The position numbers were made by a program, and so were the translations under genes. A stretch of 64,000 nucleotides of DNA from Geodermatophilus sabuli (lineage in GTDB: Bacteria > Actinomycetota > Actinomycetes > Mycobacteriales > Geodermatophilaceae): assembly GCF_900215145.1 (NCBI RefSeq), contig NZ_OBDO01000010.1, forward strand, positions 186,001 to 250,000, read 5' to 3'. Positions 25,926 to 35,055 of the stretch are shown in pieces. Within the stretch, counting starts at the first letter, position 1, and the number at the start of each line of letters is the position of its first letter. Under the pieces are notes generated by a model. That model ran no database searches and was not told the origin of the DNA. It saw nothing but the letters and a program-made list of their open reading frames with translations.

Positions 25926-26872
25926 GCCGCACGCCGTCGACCGGAGCCCGGCCCGAGCGGACCCGCTCCTCGACCGGCGAGGCACCCGGACGGGCCTCCG
26001 GCTGGTGGTTCCGGCCGGTCCCGCTGGCCCGGATCGCGGTCTTCCGGACCATCGCCTACCTGTTCGTCCCGGTCGACGTCTTCCTGACCACGGCGTGGGT
26101 ACGGGCGCACGCCGGCGTCCCGACCGAGTACTACCAGCCCCTCACCATCGGCCGGCTCCTGCCGCTGCCCACACCGACGTCCACCGTGGTGCACGTCGTC
26201 CAGTGGGCCCTGGTGGTGGCGGCGCTGCTGGCGGCCACCGGCCGGGCGCCCCGCCTCCTCGGCACCGCGGTGTTCCTCCTCTACTCCGAGTGGATGGTCA
26301 TCGCCATGAGCTACGGGAAGGTGGATCACGACCGGATCGCCTACCTCGTCGCGCTGGCCGTGCTGCCCACCATCGGACGGGTGCGGTGGCGGGACCGGCG
26401 CACCTCCGAGGCCGCCGGCTGGGCCATGGCGGCGGTGTTCGTCACCGTCATGCTCACCTACTTCCTCGCCGCCTGGGCCAAGATGCGCTTCGGCGGCTGG
26501 GACTGGGCCACCGGGTCGACGCTGGCCCGGGCCATCGTGCGCCGGGGCACGGTGCTGTCGGACTGGACCCTCGAGGTCCCCGGTCTGCTAGTGGCCGCCC
26601 AGTGGGCGATGCTCGTGCTCGAGTTCGCCGCACCGCTGATGCTGCTCGTGTGGTCCAACCGCGCCCGGGTCGCACTGGTGGTGTTCCTGCTCGGCTTCCA
26701 CCTGGCGGTCTTCGCCAGCGTGGGGATCATCTTCCTGCCGCACTGCGTGGCGATCCTGTCGATCCTGCCCTGGGAGCGGGTGCCCGACGCGGTCCGGCAG
26801 CTGCGCGAGCGGACCGCCCGTGGTCGCCCGGCGCTGGCGCAGCAGTCGGCCGGCGCCGCGCCACCGGGCTGA
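25922..26872 (+). CDS. HTTM-domain membrane protein
   Basis: Integral membrane protein of 316 aa of the HTTM group, the membrane part related to vitamin-K-dependent gamma-carboxylase. About eight hydrophobic helices follow a short cytoplasmic tail: ARIAVFRTIAYLFVPVDVFL, VVQWALVVAALLAA, GTAVFLLYSEWMVIAM, AMAAVFVTVMLTYFLAAWAKM, WAMLVLEFAAPLMLLV and VFLLGFHLAVFASVGIIFL. The Lys/His-rich carboxylase motifs are not obvious. The GTG overlaps the upstream stop. Function is unknown. Confidence 0.8.
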   Translation: MSRTPSTGARPERTRSSTGEAPGRASGWWFRPVPLARIAVFRTIAYLFVPVDVFLTTAWVRAHAGVPTEYYQPLTIGRLLPLPTPTSTVVHVVQWALVVAALLAATGRAPRLLGTAVFLLYSEWMVIAMSYGKVDHDRIAYLVALAVLPTIGRVRWRDRRTSEAAGWAMAAVFVTVMLTYFLAAWAKMRFGGWDWATGSTLARAIVRRGTVLSDWTLEVPGLLVAAQWAMLVLEFAAPLMLLVWSNRARVALVVFLLGFHLAVFASVGIIFLPHCVAILSILPWERVPDAVRQLRERTARGRPALAQQSAGAAPPG

Positions 26873-26894
26873 GCACTCCCCCGTCGGGGCCTCC

Positions 26895-27188
26895 TCACAG
26901 CAGCGCGCTGATCCGGGCCGCCATGTCCGCCTCGTGCTGCTGGTAGGAAGCCGCCACACCGTCGAGCAGGGTGCCCATGCCGGTGAGCGCGTCACTCACC
27001 CCCTGGGCGCTGAGCCGCCACTGCTCGTAGAGCTCGGTGAACCGCACCGCCGCCTGGCTGTCGGTCCACCCCTCCAGCACCGACGCGTTGACGCTGCTGG
27101 ACAGGGTGACGTGCCGTGTGGCGGTGTCGGACGCCTCGGCCCGGCACTGCCCGGCCATCGACTGCAGGGTGGCGATGTCGACCTTCAC
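26895..27188 (-). CDS. WXG100 (ESAT-6-like) protein
   Basis: Helical-hairpin protein of 97 aa, typical substrate or partner of type VII secretion. Helix 1 (IATLQSMAGQCRAEASDTAT), a turn LEGWTDSQAAVRFTELYEQW and a long helix 2 match the family length and layout. The turn tripeptide is W-T-D where the family has W-x-G. No C-terminal YxxxD/E is evident. The GTG start has GGAGGG close upstream; a frame extending to 29690 is antisense of the ATPase. It is divergent from the FHA-EssC gene 150 bp away. Confidence 0.85.
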   Translation of the reverse strand: MKVDIATLQSMAGQCRAEASDTATRHVTLSSSVNASVLEGWTDSQAAVRFTELYEQWRLSAQGVSDALTGMGTLLDGVAASYQQHEADMAARISALL

Positions 27189-27261
27189 GGTCCCTCCTCG
27201 GTCCGGGCCTCTCCCGGTCGCTGCGCACGCTAGGAGGGAGCGGGGGCCACGACGGCCCGGG

Positions 27262-27289
27262 CGTCCACAGGCGCTCGCGCCGTCCACAG
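27262..27289. promoter_or_regulatory. Direct repeat CGTCCACAG in the T7SS divergent region
   Basis: CGTCCACAG occurs at 27262-27270 and 27281-27289, two helical turns apart (19 bp), between the WXG100 gene and the ATPase gene. A regulator could bind here. The repeats share seven of nine bases with the actinobacterial DnaA box TTGTCCACA. Confidence 0.35.
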
Positions 27290-27338
27290 ATCCCGGCAGC
27301 GGCCGCCGCGGCGGGCGACGGCACCGCACGGTGGTGGC

Positions 27339-30300
27339 GTGCCCGCCCCCTCCCCTGCCGCACCGCGTACCGCCCGGTGCTGGACCGTCGTCACCCCCGG
27401 CGGTCCGGTCGACGTGGAGGTCATGGCTGCCGACGACGAACACCTGGATGCGGTGGCGCCCCGGCTGGTCCGCGCGCTGCGCCTGCCGCCCGCGGGCCTG
27501 TGGTCGGGGTCGACCCGCCTGCCGGAGGGGCTGCCGCTGACCGATCCCGCGTTGGCCCACGGCGCGGTACTCGGCCTCGGGCGCCCCGGTCCCCGTCCCG
27601 CGGACGGCGAGCGGTCCAGCGCGCTGGAACTCCACGTCGTCGGTGGACCGGAGGCGGGCAGCGCCCTCCCCCTCCCCCGCGGACGGCACGTGGTGGGACG
27701 AGGTGCGGCCGCCGACGTCGACCTGGCCGATCCGGACGTCTCCCGCCGGCACCTGCTCGTCGAGGTCGGCGCCGGCGAGCTGACCGTGTGCGACCTGGGC
27801 TCGACGAACGGCAGCCGGCTCGACGACGACCCGCTGGACGAGCGACCCCGTACCTGGCCGGCCGGCTCCGTCCTGCATGTGGGCGCCAGCACGCTGGCCA
27901 CGGCCGGGCCTGCGGACCCCCGCGCATCCGTGCAGCCGGCTCCCGGCGGCCGCGTCCGCCTCCGTCCCCCACCGCGCATGGAGCCACTCCGCCCGGAGGT
28001 CGACGTGACCTTCCCCGCCGCACCCACCGCGGTTCCGCGGCGCAGGCTGGCGTGGGTCGCCGTGGTCCTGCCCGCCCTCGGCGGGGTGGTCCTCGCCTGG
28101 GTGCTGGGAGTTCCGCACTTCCTCTTCTTCGCCCTGCTCAGCCCGGTCGTCGCCGTGGGCACCTGGCTCTCCGACCGGTGGACGGGCCGCCGCAGCGGTC
28201 GCCGCACGGCGGCAGCCCACGCCGCGGAGGTGGCGACGGCCCAGGCCCGTCTGCAGGAGGCCCTGCGCGCCGACGTCCAGGCGGCACGGGCCGCGCATCC
28301 CGACCTGGCCCGTCTGGCCGGGGCCGCGCGGCGTCGTTCCGCCGTCCTCTGGCAGCGCCAGCAGGGAGACGGCGACGCGCTGACGGTGCGCCTCGGCAGC
28401 GGCCCGGGCCGGTCCGCCGTCACGTGCGTGCAGGTCGACGGCACACGCGAACGGCAGACCGCGACACGCCTGCCGGTCGTCGTGGCGCTGGGGGTCACCG
28501 GCGGGCTCGCCGTCACCGGTCCGCGCTCCCATGTCGTCGGCGTGCTGTCCGGCGTCGTCGCGCAGCTGGTCGCGCTGCACGCGCCCGGCGAGGTCGAGCT
28601 GGTCCTGCTCACCGACAACGAGCGCCTCCCCGACTGGTCCTGGCTCCGCTGGCTCCCGCACGTCGGCCCCGGTTCCGTGCACAGCGCCCCCGCCGGCGGG
28701 GACGACGGCGGTGACGCCGCGCTGGCCGCCTGGGTGACCACGACGGCCGCACGCCGGCGAGCCGGAGCGCACGAGGGCGGGTCCTCGGGGCCGAGCGGGG
28801 CGACCGGCGCGGGGCCGGGGTGGCTCGTCGCCCTCGTCGACCGTCCGGCCGGTCCGCGCCTGTCGGCCGCACTGCGTGCCGCCCGCGACGCCGGCGTCGT
28901 GACCCTCACCTGCGGTTCGTCGCTGCCGCGCCTGCCCGCCGCGCCCGACGCGGTCCTGGAGTTGGCCGGGGAGACGGGGGACGCCGCCACCTTGCACCGC
29001 GCGGGAACGGTCGAGCAGGCAGGGATCACCGTCGACCGCCTGCCGGCACGGGTGGCCGAGGCGCTCGCTCGCGACCTCGCCCCGCTTGCTCCCCCGATTC
29101 CCGCGCGCGTGGTCCCCCGCCGGGTCCGGCTCCTCGACCACCCGGGCCACGGTCTGCGGATCGACGCCGACGGTACGGCGACCGGCACGTGGCCCCGCTC
29201 CCGCGACCGGCTCGTCACCGCCCTCGGACGCACGGCGGAGGGTGAGATCGTCATCGACCTCTGCCGCCAGGGGCCGCATGTCCTCGTCGCGGGGACGACC
29301 GGCTCCGGCAAGTCCGAACTGCTGCAGACGCTGATCGCCGGCCTGGCGCTCGGGCACCCGCCGGATCGCTGCTCGTTCCTGCTGGTCGACTACAAGGGGG
29401 GCGCCGCCTTCGCCGAGGCCGCCGCGCTGCCCCACACCGTGGGCCTCCTCACCGACCTCGACGGCACCACGACGGCCCGGGCCCTGCGCTCGCTCGGCGC
29501 CGAGCTGACTCGGCGCGAGGCGCTGCTGGCGGCGCGCGGGGCCCGGGACATCGCGGCGCTGCCGGATGACGAGGACCTGGCGCGCCTGGTCATCGTCGTG
29601 GACGAGTTCGCCGGCCTGGCCGAGGAGCTGCCCACCTTCGTGACCGGCCTGGTCGGGATCGCCCAGCGCGGGCGCTCCCTGGGCGTGCACCTGGTCCTGG
29701 CCACCCAGCGACCGGGCGGGGTCGTGTCACCGGAGATCCGGGCCAACTGCACGCTGCGGATCTGCTTGCGCACCACCGACGAGGGCGACTCCCGAGACGT
29801 GCTCGGCAGCCCGTCGGCGGCACACCTGCCCACCGACGTCCCGGGTCGCGCCTACCTGCGGGTGGGTGGCAGCACACCGCTCCTGTTCCAGGCGGCACGC
29901 GTCGCCGGGGCACCGCCGTCCCTGGACGAGGACGGTGCACGGGTCCGCCCCTGGAACTGGCCGCTGACCACGCCGGGGGCCGAGGACGCCCCGCCGGCCG
30001 GGAGGACCGACCTCGCCCGGCTGACGCAGGCGCTGGACCGGCACGCGTCGGCGTCGGGGATCCGCCGGCCGCACCGCCCGTGGTGCCCGCCGCTGCCCGA
30101 CGTGATCCGCGCCGAGGACCTGCCGCCGGACTCACCCGGTCCGCCCGCCGGCGCAGGCGCTGGCGCAGCAGGAGCCGGACGCCGCCGGCTGCGGATCGGG
30201 CTGCTCGACCGGCCCGACACCCAGTCGCAGCAGCCGCTCTGCCTCGACCTCGAGCGGGGCGGCGGGTGGCTCGCGGTGGGCGGCGCACGCAGCGGCCGGA

Positions 30301-31610
30301 CGACCTTCCTGCGCACCGTGCTCGCCGAGGCGGTCGCCGCCCTGTCCCCCGGCGAACTGCACGTCCACGTGCTCGACCACGGCGGCGGAGCGCTGGCCAG
30401 AGCCGCGGCGCACCTGCCGCACACCGGCACGGCGGTGGGCCGCGGCGACCTCCTGCGCACCGTGCGACTGCTCGACCGCCTCGCCCAGGAGGTGTCCGTC
30501 CGGCGCGCCGAGTCGCCGCCGGGCGCGACACCGCACCTGCTCCTGTTGGTGGACGGGGTGGAGGAGCTGAGCAGCCTGCTCGACGAGGTGGATCCCACCA
30601 GCGGGTCAGCAGGCCTGCTCCGCCTCGTGCGGGACGGGGCGGCGGCCGGGCTCACCTGCGTGCTGACGGCCGAACGCGCCGTTCCCGGGGGCCGACTGGC
30701 CGGTGCCGTCACCACCCGGCTGGTACTGCCGCTCCCAGACCGGGCCGACTACGCCATCGCGGGCGTCCCCGCCCGATCCGTCCCGGAGCACCGGCCGGCA
30801 GGACGGGCGCTGCTGGGTGAGGACGGCGTCGCGTGTCAGCTGGCGCTACCGCGTCAGGTGCTCTCCCCTGCGATGTGGCGGCCCACCGCACCCGGAGGCC
30901 GCCCCCTCACCATCCCGGAGCTGCCGGCCGACCCCCTGCTGCCCCTGCCCGGGGGCACCGCCGGCTCCGAGGCGCTGCGGCTGCCGGTGGGTCCGGGCGG
31001 TGACGAGGGCGCGGTGCAGGAGGTCGACCTGGTCGATGCCGGCGGGCTCCTGGTCGTCGGGTCGCCGGGGAGCGGGCGCAGCACCGCCCTCGACGCCTTC
31101 ACCGCTCATCTGGTGGCCGGCGGGGTGCCGGTCGTGCGTGTCGGCCGTGGAGCCGTCCGCGCGTCGGCGGGGGGCCGGCTGACGTGGCTGGACTGCACCG
31201 ACGTGGAGGGGTGGCGGTCCTGGCTGGGGTCCCTGCAGAGCACCGAGGGGGCGGTCGTCGTCGACGACCTCGGCACGGTCGCCGAGTCCCCCGTCGTGAC
31301 CGCACTCGGTAGCGCTGAGCCCACCGACCGGGTGGTCCTCGTGGCAGCGGGATCGGCTCAGGAGCTGGCCGCCGTGTACCGGGGCCCGGTCACCGCGCTG
31401 CGGCGGCGCCGGAGCGGGCTGCTGCTGTGCCCGGCCCCCGGCGACGCCGATCTGCTGGGCATCCGGCTCCCGCGCACAGCGGTGCCCCGCCGTCCCGGTT
31501 CCGGGTGGCTGGTCACGGCCGGGACCCCGCAACGCGTGCAGGTCGCCCGACGCCGGCCCGCCGGCCCGGCCGTCCCCTCCGCCCACGAGCGGGCGACGGC
31601 GAACCGGTGA
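27339..31610 (+). CDS. FHA-EssC-type T7SS ATPase (FtsK/SpoIIIE)
   Basis: Membrane ATPase of 1423 aa that would power type VII secretion. Order: N-terminal beta domain; FHA domain (about 90-185, RGAAADVDLADPDVSRRHL, GSTNGSRL); two membrane helices (about 238-282); three FtsK-like ATPase domains. D1 has an intact Walker A GTTGSGKS (652-659) and Walker B LVIVVDEFAG. D2 reads GGARSGRTT and D3 GSPGSGRST, so both have Arg for the Walker Lys. An N-terminal FHA fused to EssC resembles the Firmicutes T7SSb ATPase more than EccCa/EccCb of ESX. No EccB, EccD, EccE or mycosin is in the window. Confidence 0.88.
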   Translation: MPAPSPAAPRTARCWTVVTPGGPVDVEVMAADDEHLDAVAPRLVRALRLPPAGLWSGSTRLPEGLPLTDPALAHGAVLGLGRPGPRPADGERSSALELHVVGGPEAGSALPLPRGRHVVGRGAAADVDLADPDVSRRHLLVEVGAGELTVCDLGSTNGSRLDDDPLDERPRTWPAGSVLHVGASTLATAGPADPRASVQPAPGGRVRLRPPPRMEPLRPEVDVTFPAAPTAVPRRRLAWVAVVLPALGGVVLAWVLGVPHFLFFALLSPVVAVGTWLSDRWTGRRSGRRTAAAHAAEVATAQARLQEALRADVQAARAAHPDLARLAGAARRRSAVLWQRQQGDGDALTVRLGSGPGRSAVTCVQVDGTRERQTATRLPVVVALGVTGGLAVTGPRSHVVGVLSGVVAQLVALHAPGEVELVLLTDNERLPDWSWLRWLPHVGPGSVHSAPAGGDDGGDAALAAWVTTTAARRRAGAHEGGSSGPSGATGAGPGWLVALVDRPAGPRLSAALRAARDAGVVTLTCGSSLPRLPAAPDAVLELAGETGDAATLHRAGTVEQAGITVDRLPARVAEALARDLAPLAPPIPARVVPRRVRLLDHPGHGLRIDADGTATGTWPRSRDRLVTALGRTAEGEIVIDLCRQGPHVLVAGTTGSGKSELLQTLIAGLALGHPPDRCSFLLVDYKGGAAFAEAAALPHTVGLLTDLDGTTTARALRSLGAELTRREALLAARGARDIAALPDDEDLARLVIVVDEFAGLAEELPTFVTGLVGIAQRGRSLGVHLVLATQRPGGVVSPEIRANCTLRICLRTTDEGDSRDVLGSPSAAHLPTDVPGRAYLRVGGSTPLLFQAARVAGAPPSLDEDGARVRPWNWPLTTPGAEDAPPAGRTDLARLTQALDRHASASGIRRPHRPWCPPLPDVIRAEDLPPDSPGPPAGAGAGAAGAGRRRLRIGLLDRPDTQSQQPLCLDLERGGGWLAVGGARSGRTTFLRTVLAEAVAALSPGELHVHVLDHGGGALARAAAHLPHTGTAVGRGDLLRTVRLLDRLAQEVSVRRAESPPGATPHLLLLVDGVEELSSLLDEVDPTSGSAGLLRLVRDGAAAGLTCVLTAERAVPGGRLAGAVTTRLVLPLPDRADYAIAGVPARSVPEHRPAGRALLGEDGVACQLALPRQVLSPAMWRPTAPGGRPLTIPELPADPLLPLPGGTAGSEALRLPVGPGGDEGAVQEVDLVDAGGLLVVGSPGSGRSTALDAFTAHLVAGGVPVVRVGRGAVRASAGGRLTWLDCTDVEGWRSWLGSLQSTEGAVVVDDLGTVAESPVVTALGSAEPTDRVVLVAAGSAQELAAVYRGPVTALRRRRSGLLLCPAPGDADLLGIRLPRTAVPRRPGSGWLVTAGTPQRVQVARRRPAGPAVPSAHERATANR

Positions 31611-31630
31611 ACCTGGTGCGCGGCCTCGGG

Positions 31631-32143
31631 TCAGAGCAGTTCGAGCACCGTGCCGATCTCCTGGCTGGCGTACCAGGCCAGCTCGTGGCCCTCGGCCTGG
31701 TCGACGACGAACTGCGCGTCCTCGCTGCCCAGGTCCGCCTCGAGCACGACGTTGACCGCGGCCCGCACGTCCTCCTCCGCGTCGGCGCCATCGATGTGCG
31801 CGCTGGCGACATCACGCAGGGCGATGTCCGCGGTGACCCGCACCGCGCCGTGCTCGGTGTCGGCGTCGTCGATCTCGGAGACCTCGGAGTCCGAGACGTC
31901 GGCGGCGAGCACCACACGCCGGCGCACCGCGGTCGGGTCGATGTCGAGCAGTCGCAGGCTGGCCCGGCCCGCGCCGAGCAGGGCCGCGTACTCCAGCTCC
32001 TCGACGTCGGCCTCCGCGTCGCTCACCGCGTAGAACTCGCGCAGCCGCGGGGTCACCGCGAAGGCGGTGTGCGGGCCGGCCAGGCGACCGTCGTCCACGA
32101 GGGTCCGCAGGACGCTCGTCGTCGCAGGCAGATACACACGCAC
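31631..32143 (-). CDS. DUF6912-like protein
   Basis: Acidic, soluble protein of 170 aa beginning MRVYLPATTSVLRTLVDDGR. Alternating strands and helices, for example FAVTPRLREFYAVSDAEADVEELEYAAL and RRRVVLAADVSDSEVSEI, fit the actinobacterial DUF6912 group. No catalytic motif. AAGGAG precedes the start at good distance. It converges with the T7SS ATPase (20 bp between stops). Function is unknown. Confidence 0.75.
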   Translation of the reverse strand: MRVYLPATTSVLRTLVDDGRLAGPHTAFAVTPRLREFYAVSDAEADVEELEYAALLGAGRASLRLLDIDPTAVRRRVVLAADVSDSEVSEIDDADTEHGAVRVTADIALRDVASAHIDGADAEEDVRAAVNVVLEADLGSEDAQFVVDQAEGHELAWYASQEIGTVLELL

Positions 32144-32215
32144 CGGGGAGGCTCCTTGTCGCTGGTGGTCAGCGCGACGGTATCCCGGCGGCCGGTGACG
32201 CCCCCCGCGCGCGGC

Positions 32216-33595
32216 TCAGCCGGCGGTCTCGACCAGCGTCCCGAGCTCCTGCTCGAGCAGGTCGGCCAGCACGTCCACGTCCCCCACGCTGTCGCGGTCG
32301 GCATTCAACCCGAAGAAGATGCGGCCGTCGTAGCTGGTGATGCCCACCGAGAGCCCCTGCCCCGGCGCCAGCGGCACCACCGGGAAGACCTCCAGCATCC
32401 GGCTGCCGGCCGCGTACAGCGGGAGCTGCGGGCCGGGCACGTTGGTGATCACCAGGTTCGACATGCGACGGGACAGCCCACGCGCCGCCCGGGCGCCGAG
32501 CGCGTGCAGGGTGGGGGGCGCGAAGCCGGTCAACGCGATGAGTGTCTCGGCACCGACCGACCGGCCGTGCTGGTCGACCCCGCGCATGGCATAGCTGATC
32601 CGCGCCAGCCGCATCCGGGGGTTGGCTTCCCCGACCGGGAGGTCGACGAGGTAGCTGGAGACCCGCGTGCCGGGCGCCTCCTCCTCCTCGCCCTGGACGG
32701 ACACGGGGACCATCGCACGGATCGAGGTGGACCCGAGCACGGCCTGCCCGCGCGACAGCAACCAGTCGCGGAGCGCTCCGGCGACCACGGCCAGCAGGAC
32801 GTCGTTGACGGTCCCGCCGTGGGCCTTGCGCACCTTCTTCACGTCGTCGAGGTCGGCGCGTGCCACCGCGACCCGCCGCTGGCTGCCGTTCGTCGCGTTC
32901 AGCGGGCTGTGCGGCGCTGCCCACAGCGCCGACCGGGTGGCGCGGACCATGCCGCCGACGGCACTGCCCAGCCGGGCGCCCGTGGCACGCAGGTCGGCGA
33001 CCGCCTGCCGGGCGGTGTCCACGACCGCCGTGGGGCGAGCGACGTACTCGCCCACGGCCTCGAGGGCCAGCTGCAGGGCGGTCGGCAGCCGGTGCGGACG
33101 CCACGGCTCCGGCGCCGGGAGGGGGGCGTCCGGGGACGGGTCGAGCAGCACCTGCCCGATGTCCACGGCGCCGAGCCCGTCGATGAGGGCCGGGTGGGTC
33201 TTGGTGACGACAGCGACCCGGTCGTCGGCCAGGCCCTCCACGAGGTAGAGCTCCCACAGCGGGCGGCTGCGGTCCAGCGGTCGCGCGGTCACCCGGGAGA
33301 CCAGGTCGAGCAACTGCGCCTCGGTGCCCGGGCGCGGCACGGCCGACCGCCGCACGTGGTAGTCGGCGTCGAAGTCGGGGTCGTCGGCCCACACCGGGTC
33401 GGCCAGGTGCCCGGGCACCTCCAGCACCCGTTGCCGGTAACGCGGCACCAGCGGCAACCGGGCCTCGACGAGCGCCGCGATGGCCTCCAGCCCACCCGGT
33501 GGCGGCTCGAGCACCAGCACTCCGGCCACGTGCATCGGGCTGTCCGGCCTCTCCAGGTAGAGGAAGGACGCATCCAGGGTCGTCAGGCGCTCCAC
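32216..33595 (-). CDS. WS/DGAT-family acyltransferase with altered HHxxxDG motif
   Basis: Wax-ester-synthase/diacylglycerol-acyltransferase family protein of 459 aa. It has ERLTTLDASFLYLE at the N-terminus, RPLWELYLVEGL, NDVLLAVVAGALRDWL and ITNVPGPQLPLY, all family signatures. The catalytic HHxxxDG box reads H-P-A-L-I-D-G (codon CCG at the second His), so normal acyl transfer may be lost or changed. GTG 33595 is favoured by GAGGAG upstream and by homology starting at VERLTTLD; ATG 33613 is an alternative. No neighbouring lipid genes. Confidence 0.87.
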   Translation of the reverse strand: MERLTTLDASFLYLERPDSPMHVAGVLVLEPPPGGLEAIAALVEARLPLVPRYRQRVLEVPGHLADPVWADDPDFDADYHVRRSAVPRPGTEAQLLDLVSRVTARPLDRSRPLWELYLVEGLADDRVAVVTKTHPALIDGLGAVDIGQVLLDPSPDAPLPAPEPWRPHRLPTALQLALEAVGEYVARPTAVVDTARQAVADLRATGARLGSAVGGMVRATRSALWAAPHSPLNATNGSQRRVAVARADLDDVKKVRKAHGGTVNDVLLAVVAGALRDWLLSRGQAVLGSTSIRAMVPVSVQGEEEEAPGTRVSSYLVDLPVGEANPRMRLARISYAMRGVDQHGRSVGAETLIALTGFAPPTLHALGARAARGLSRRMSNLVITNVPGPQLPLYAAGSRMLEVFPVVPLAPGQGLSVGITSYDGRIFFGLNADRDSVGDVDVLADLLEQELGTLVETAG

Positions 33596-33759
33596 GGTCG
33601 GTCTCCTCCCCATCGAGGGCTCACGCTACGTCGCGGCCGGACCGGCCGGCACCCGCGGCGCAGCCGGAGCCTGCCCGTCCGGGAGCCGGGCACACGGCTG
33701 TCCGAGTCGGCGTCGCCGCCGCCCCCGGCGGTCCGGGTCCCGACCGCCACCGGCGCACC

Positions 33760-35055
33760 TCAGCCGGCCCGCCGGCGTGCCCCGACCCGCCGACGGCCGG
33801 TGTCCGGTCGCGGGACGCCCGCCACCACCGCGGCGAGTTCCCGCAGCTGGGTCCGCAGCGGTGAGGACGGAGCCACCTCGGCGAGGGTGCGGCCGTCCGC
33901 GAGCGCGGCGTCGGTCGCGCGCCGGTCCGCGGGCAAGAACGCGGCCACGTCGTGTCCGGCGAACCGCTCCAGGGCCTCCGCGATCTCCCGCCTCGGGTCG
34001 CCGGGCACCGGTCCGCGCCGCACCTGGTTGACCACGACCACCGGTTCGACGCCCGGGACGGTGTCCCGCAGCTCGCCCAGTGCGCGGATGGTGCGCTGCA
34101 GCGCCACCGGGTCGGCGCCGCTGACGCAGAGGACCGTGTCGGCCGCCTCCAGGACGGTCAGGGTCACCCCGTTGCGCCGGGGCGCCGCGGTGTCGAAGGA
34201 CAGTTCCTCGTCCTCCTCCAGGTTGAACGAGCAGTCGACCACGATCAGGTCGGCGGCCCGCCGGGCCTCCTCGAGCACCGCTGCGACCCCGTGCGGTCTC
34301 AGCTCCGGCCAGCGGTCGGCACGGGCCAGTCCGGTGAGCACACCCAGCCGGGGCCGCACCGCCCACGCCAGCCGCGCCAGGGCCGCCTCGTCGAGCGTGC
34401 CGGCCGCCGCCTGGCGGGCCGCGCCGGCGAGGCCGGGCGACTCGTCCAGCAGACCGAGGACCTGCGCGACCACGCCGCCGTACACGTCGGCGTCGATCAG
34501 CAGGGTCCCGACGTCGAGCCGGGCCGCCTCGTCCGCGAGGCCCACCGAGACCGTCGTCCGCCCGGGCGCGCCGGTCGGCCCCCACACCGCGACCACCCGG
34601 CCTGCGCCGGGCTGCCGCTCCACCGGCACCGCGGCCGGCACCGGATCCGGCAGGGCCGCCCGCGGATCAGCGATGCCCCGGCCGGCCGGCGGCCGACCGG
34701 CGACCGCGTCCCGCAGGGTGCGGGCGATGCCGTCGGGCTCGGTGTCGGCGGGCAACACGTGGACGACGCCCAGCGCGCGGAGCCGGTCCGCCGCCTGGTG
34801 GTCGCCAGGGTCCACGAGCCCGACCACGGCGACACCGGCGGCCGCCAGGCGGGCGACAGCGTCGGTGTCCAGCCGCCGCAGGTCCGCGGAGAGCAGCGCG
34901 GCCTGGCCGGTCCCGGTCGCGGCAGCCGCCAGCAGTTCGGAGACATCGACGCAGCGCCGGACGACCGTGACCCCGTGGTCGGTGCGATCCAGCGCCCCGA
35001 CCAGGGCCGACTCCCAACCGGCTCCGGTGACCGCCGTGAAGACCTGCACGGCCAT
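33760..35055 (-). CDS. CpaE/Ssd-like MinD-type ATPase
   Basis: Protein of 431 aa: a receiver-like N-terminal half (to about 130) and a MinD/ParA-type domain. The P-loop reads WGPTGAPGRTTVSV, with Arg in place of the usual Lys, followed by LLIDADVYGG, LIVVDCSFNLEEDEE and VVVNQVRRG. Such proteins are named CpaE/TadZ in pilus systems or Ssd (septum-site-determining) in mycobacteria. ATG 35055 shares its A with the stop of the SAF gene (TGATG), so the two are coupled. No other tad genes are here. Confidence 0.82.
   Translation of the reverse strand: MAVQVFTAVTGAGWESALVGALDRTDHGVTVVRRCVDVSELLAAAATGTGQAALLSADLRRLDTDAVARLAAAGVAVVGLVDPGDHQAADRLRALGVVHVLPADTEPDGIARTLRDAVAGRPPAGRGIADPRAALPDPVPAAVPVERQPGAGRVVAVWGPTGAPGRTTVSVGLADEAARLDVGTLLIDADVYGGVVAQVLGLLDESPGLAGAARQAAAGTLDEAALARLAWAVRPRLGVLTGLARADRWPELRPHGVAAVLEEARRAADLIVVDCSFNLEEDEELSFDTAAPRRNGVTLTVLEAADTVLCVSGADPVALQRTIRALGELRDTVPGVEPVVVVNQVRRGPVPGDPRREIAEALERFAGHDVAAFLPADRRATDAALADGRTLAEVAPSSPLRTQLRELAAVVAGVPRPDTGRRRVGARRRAG

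Noticed and set aside
27262..27289. DnaA boxes or a replication origin
   Set aside because: Only two CGTCCACAG copies with seven of nine matches to the box, and no dnaA/dnaN or box cluster nearby.
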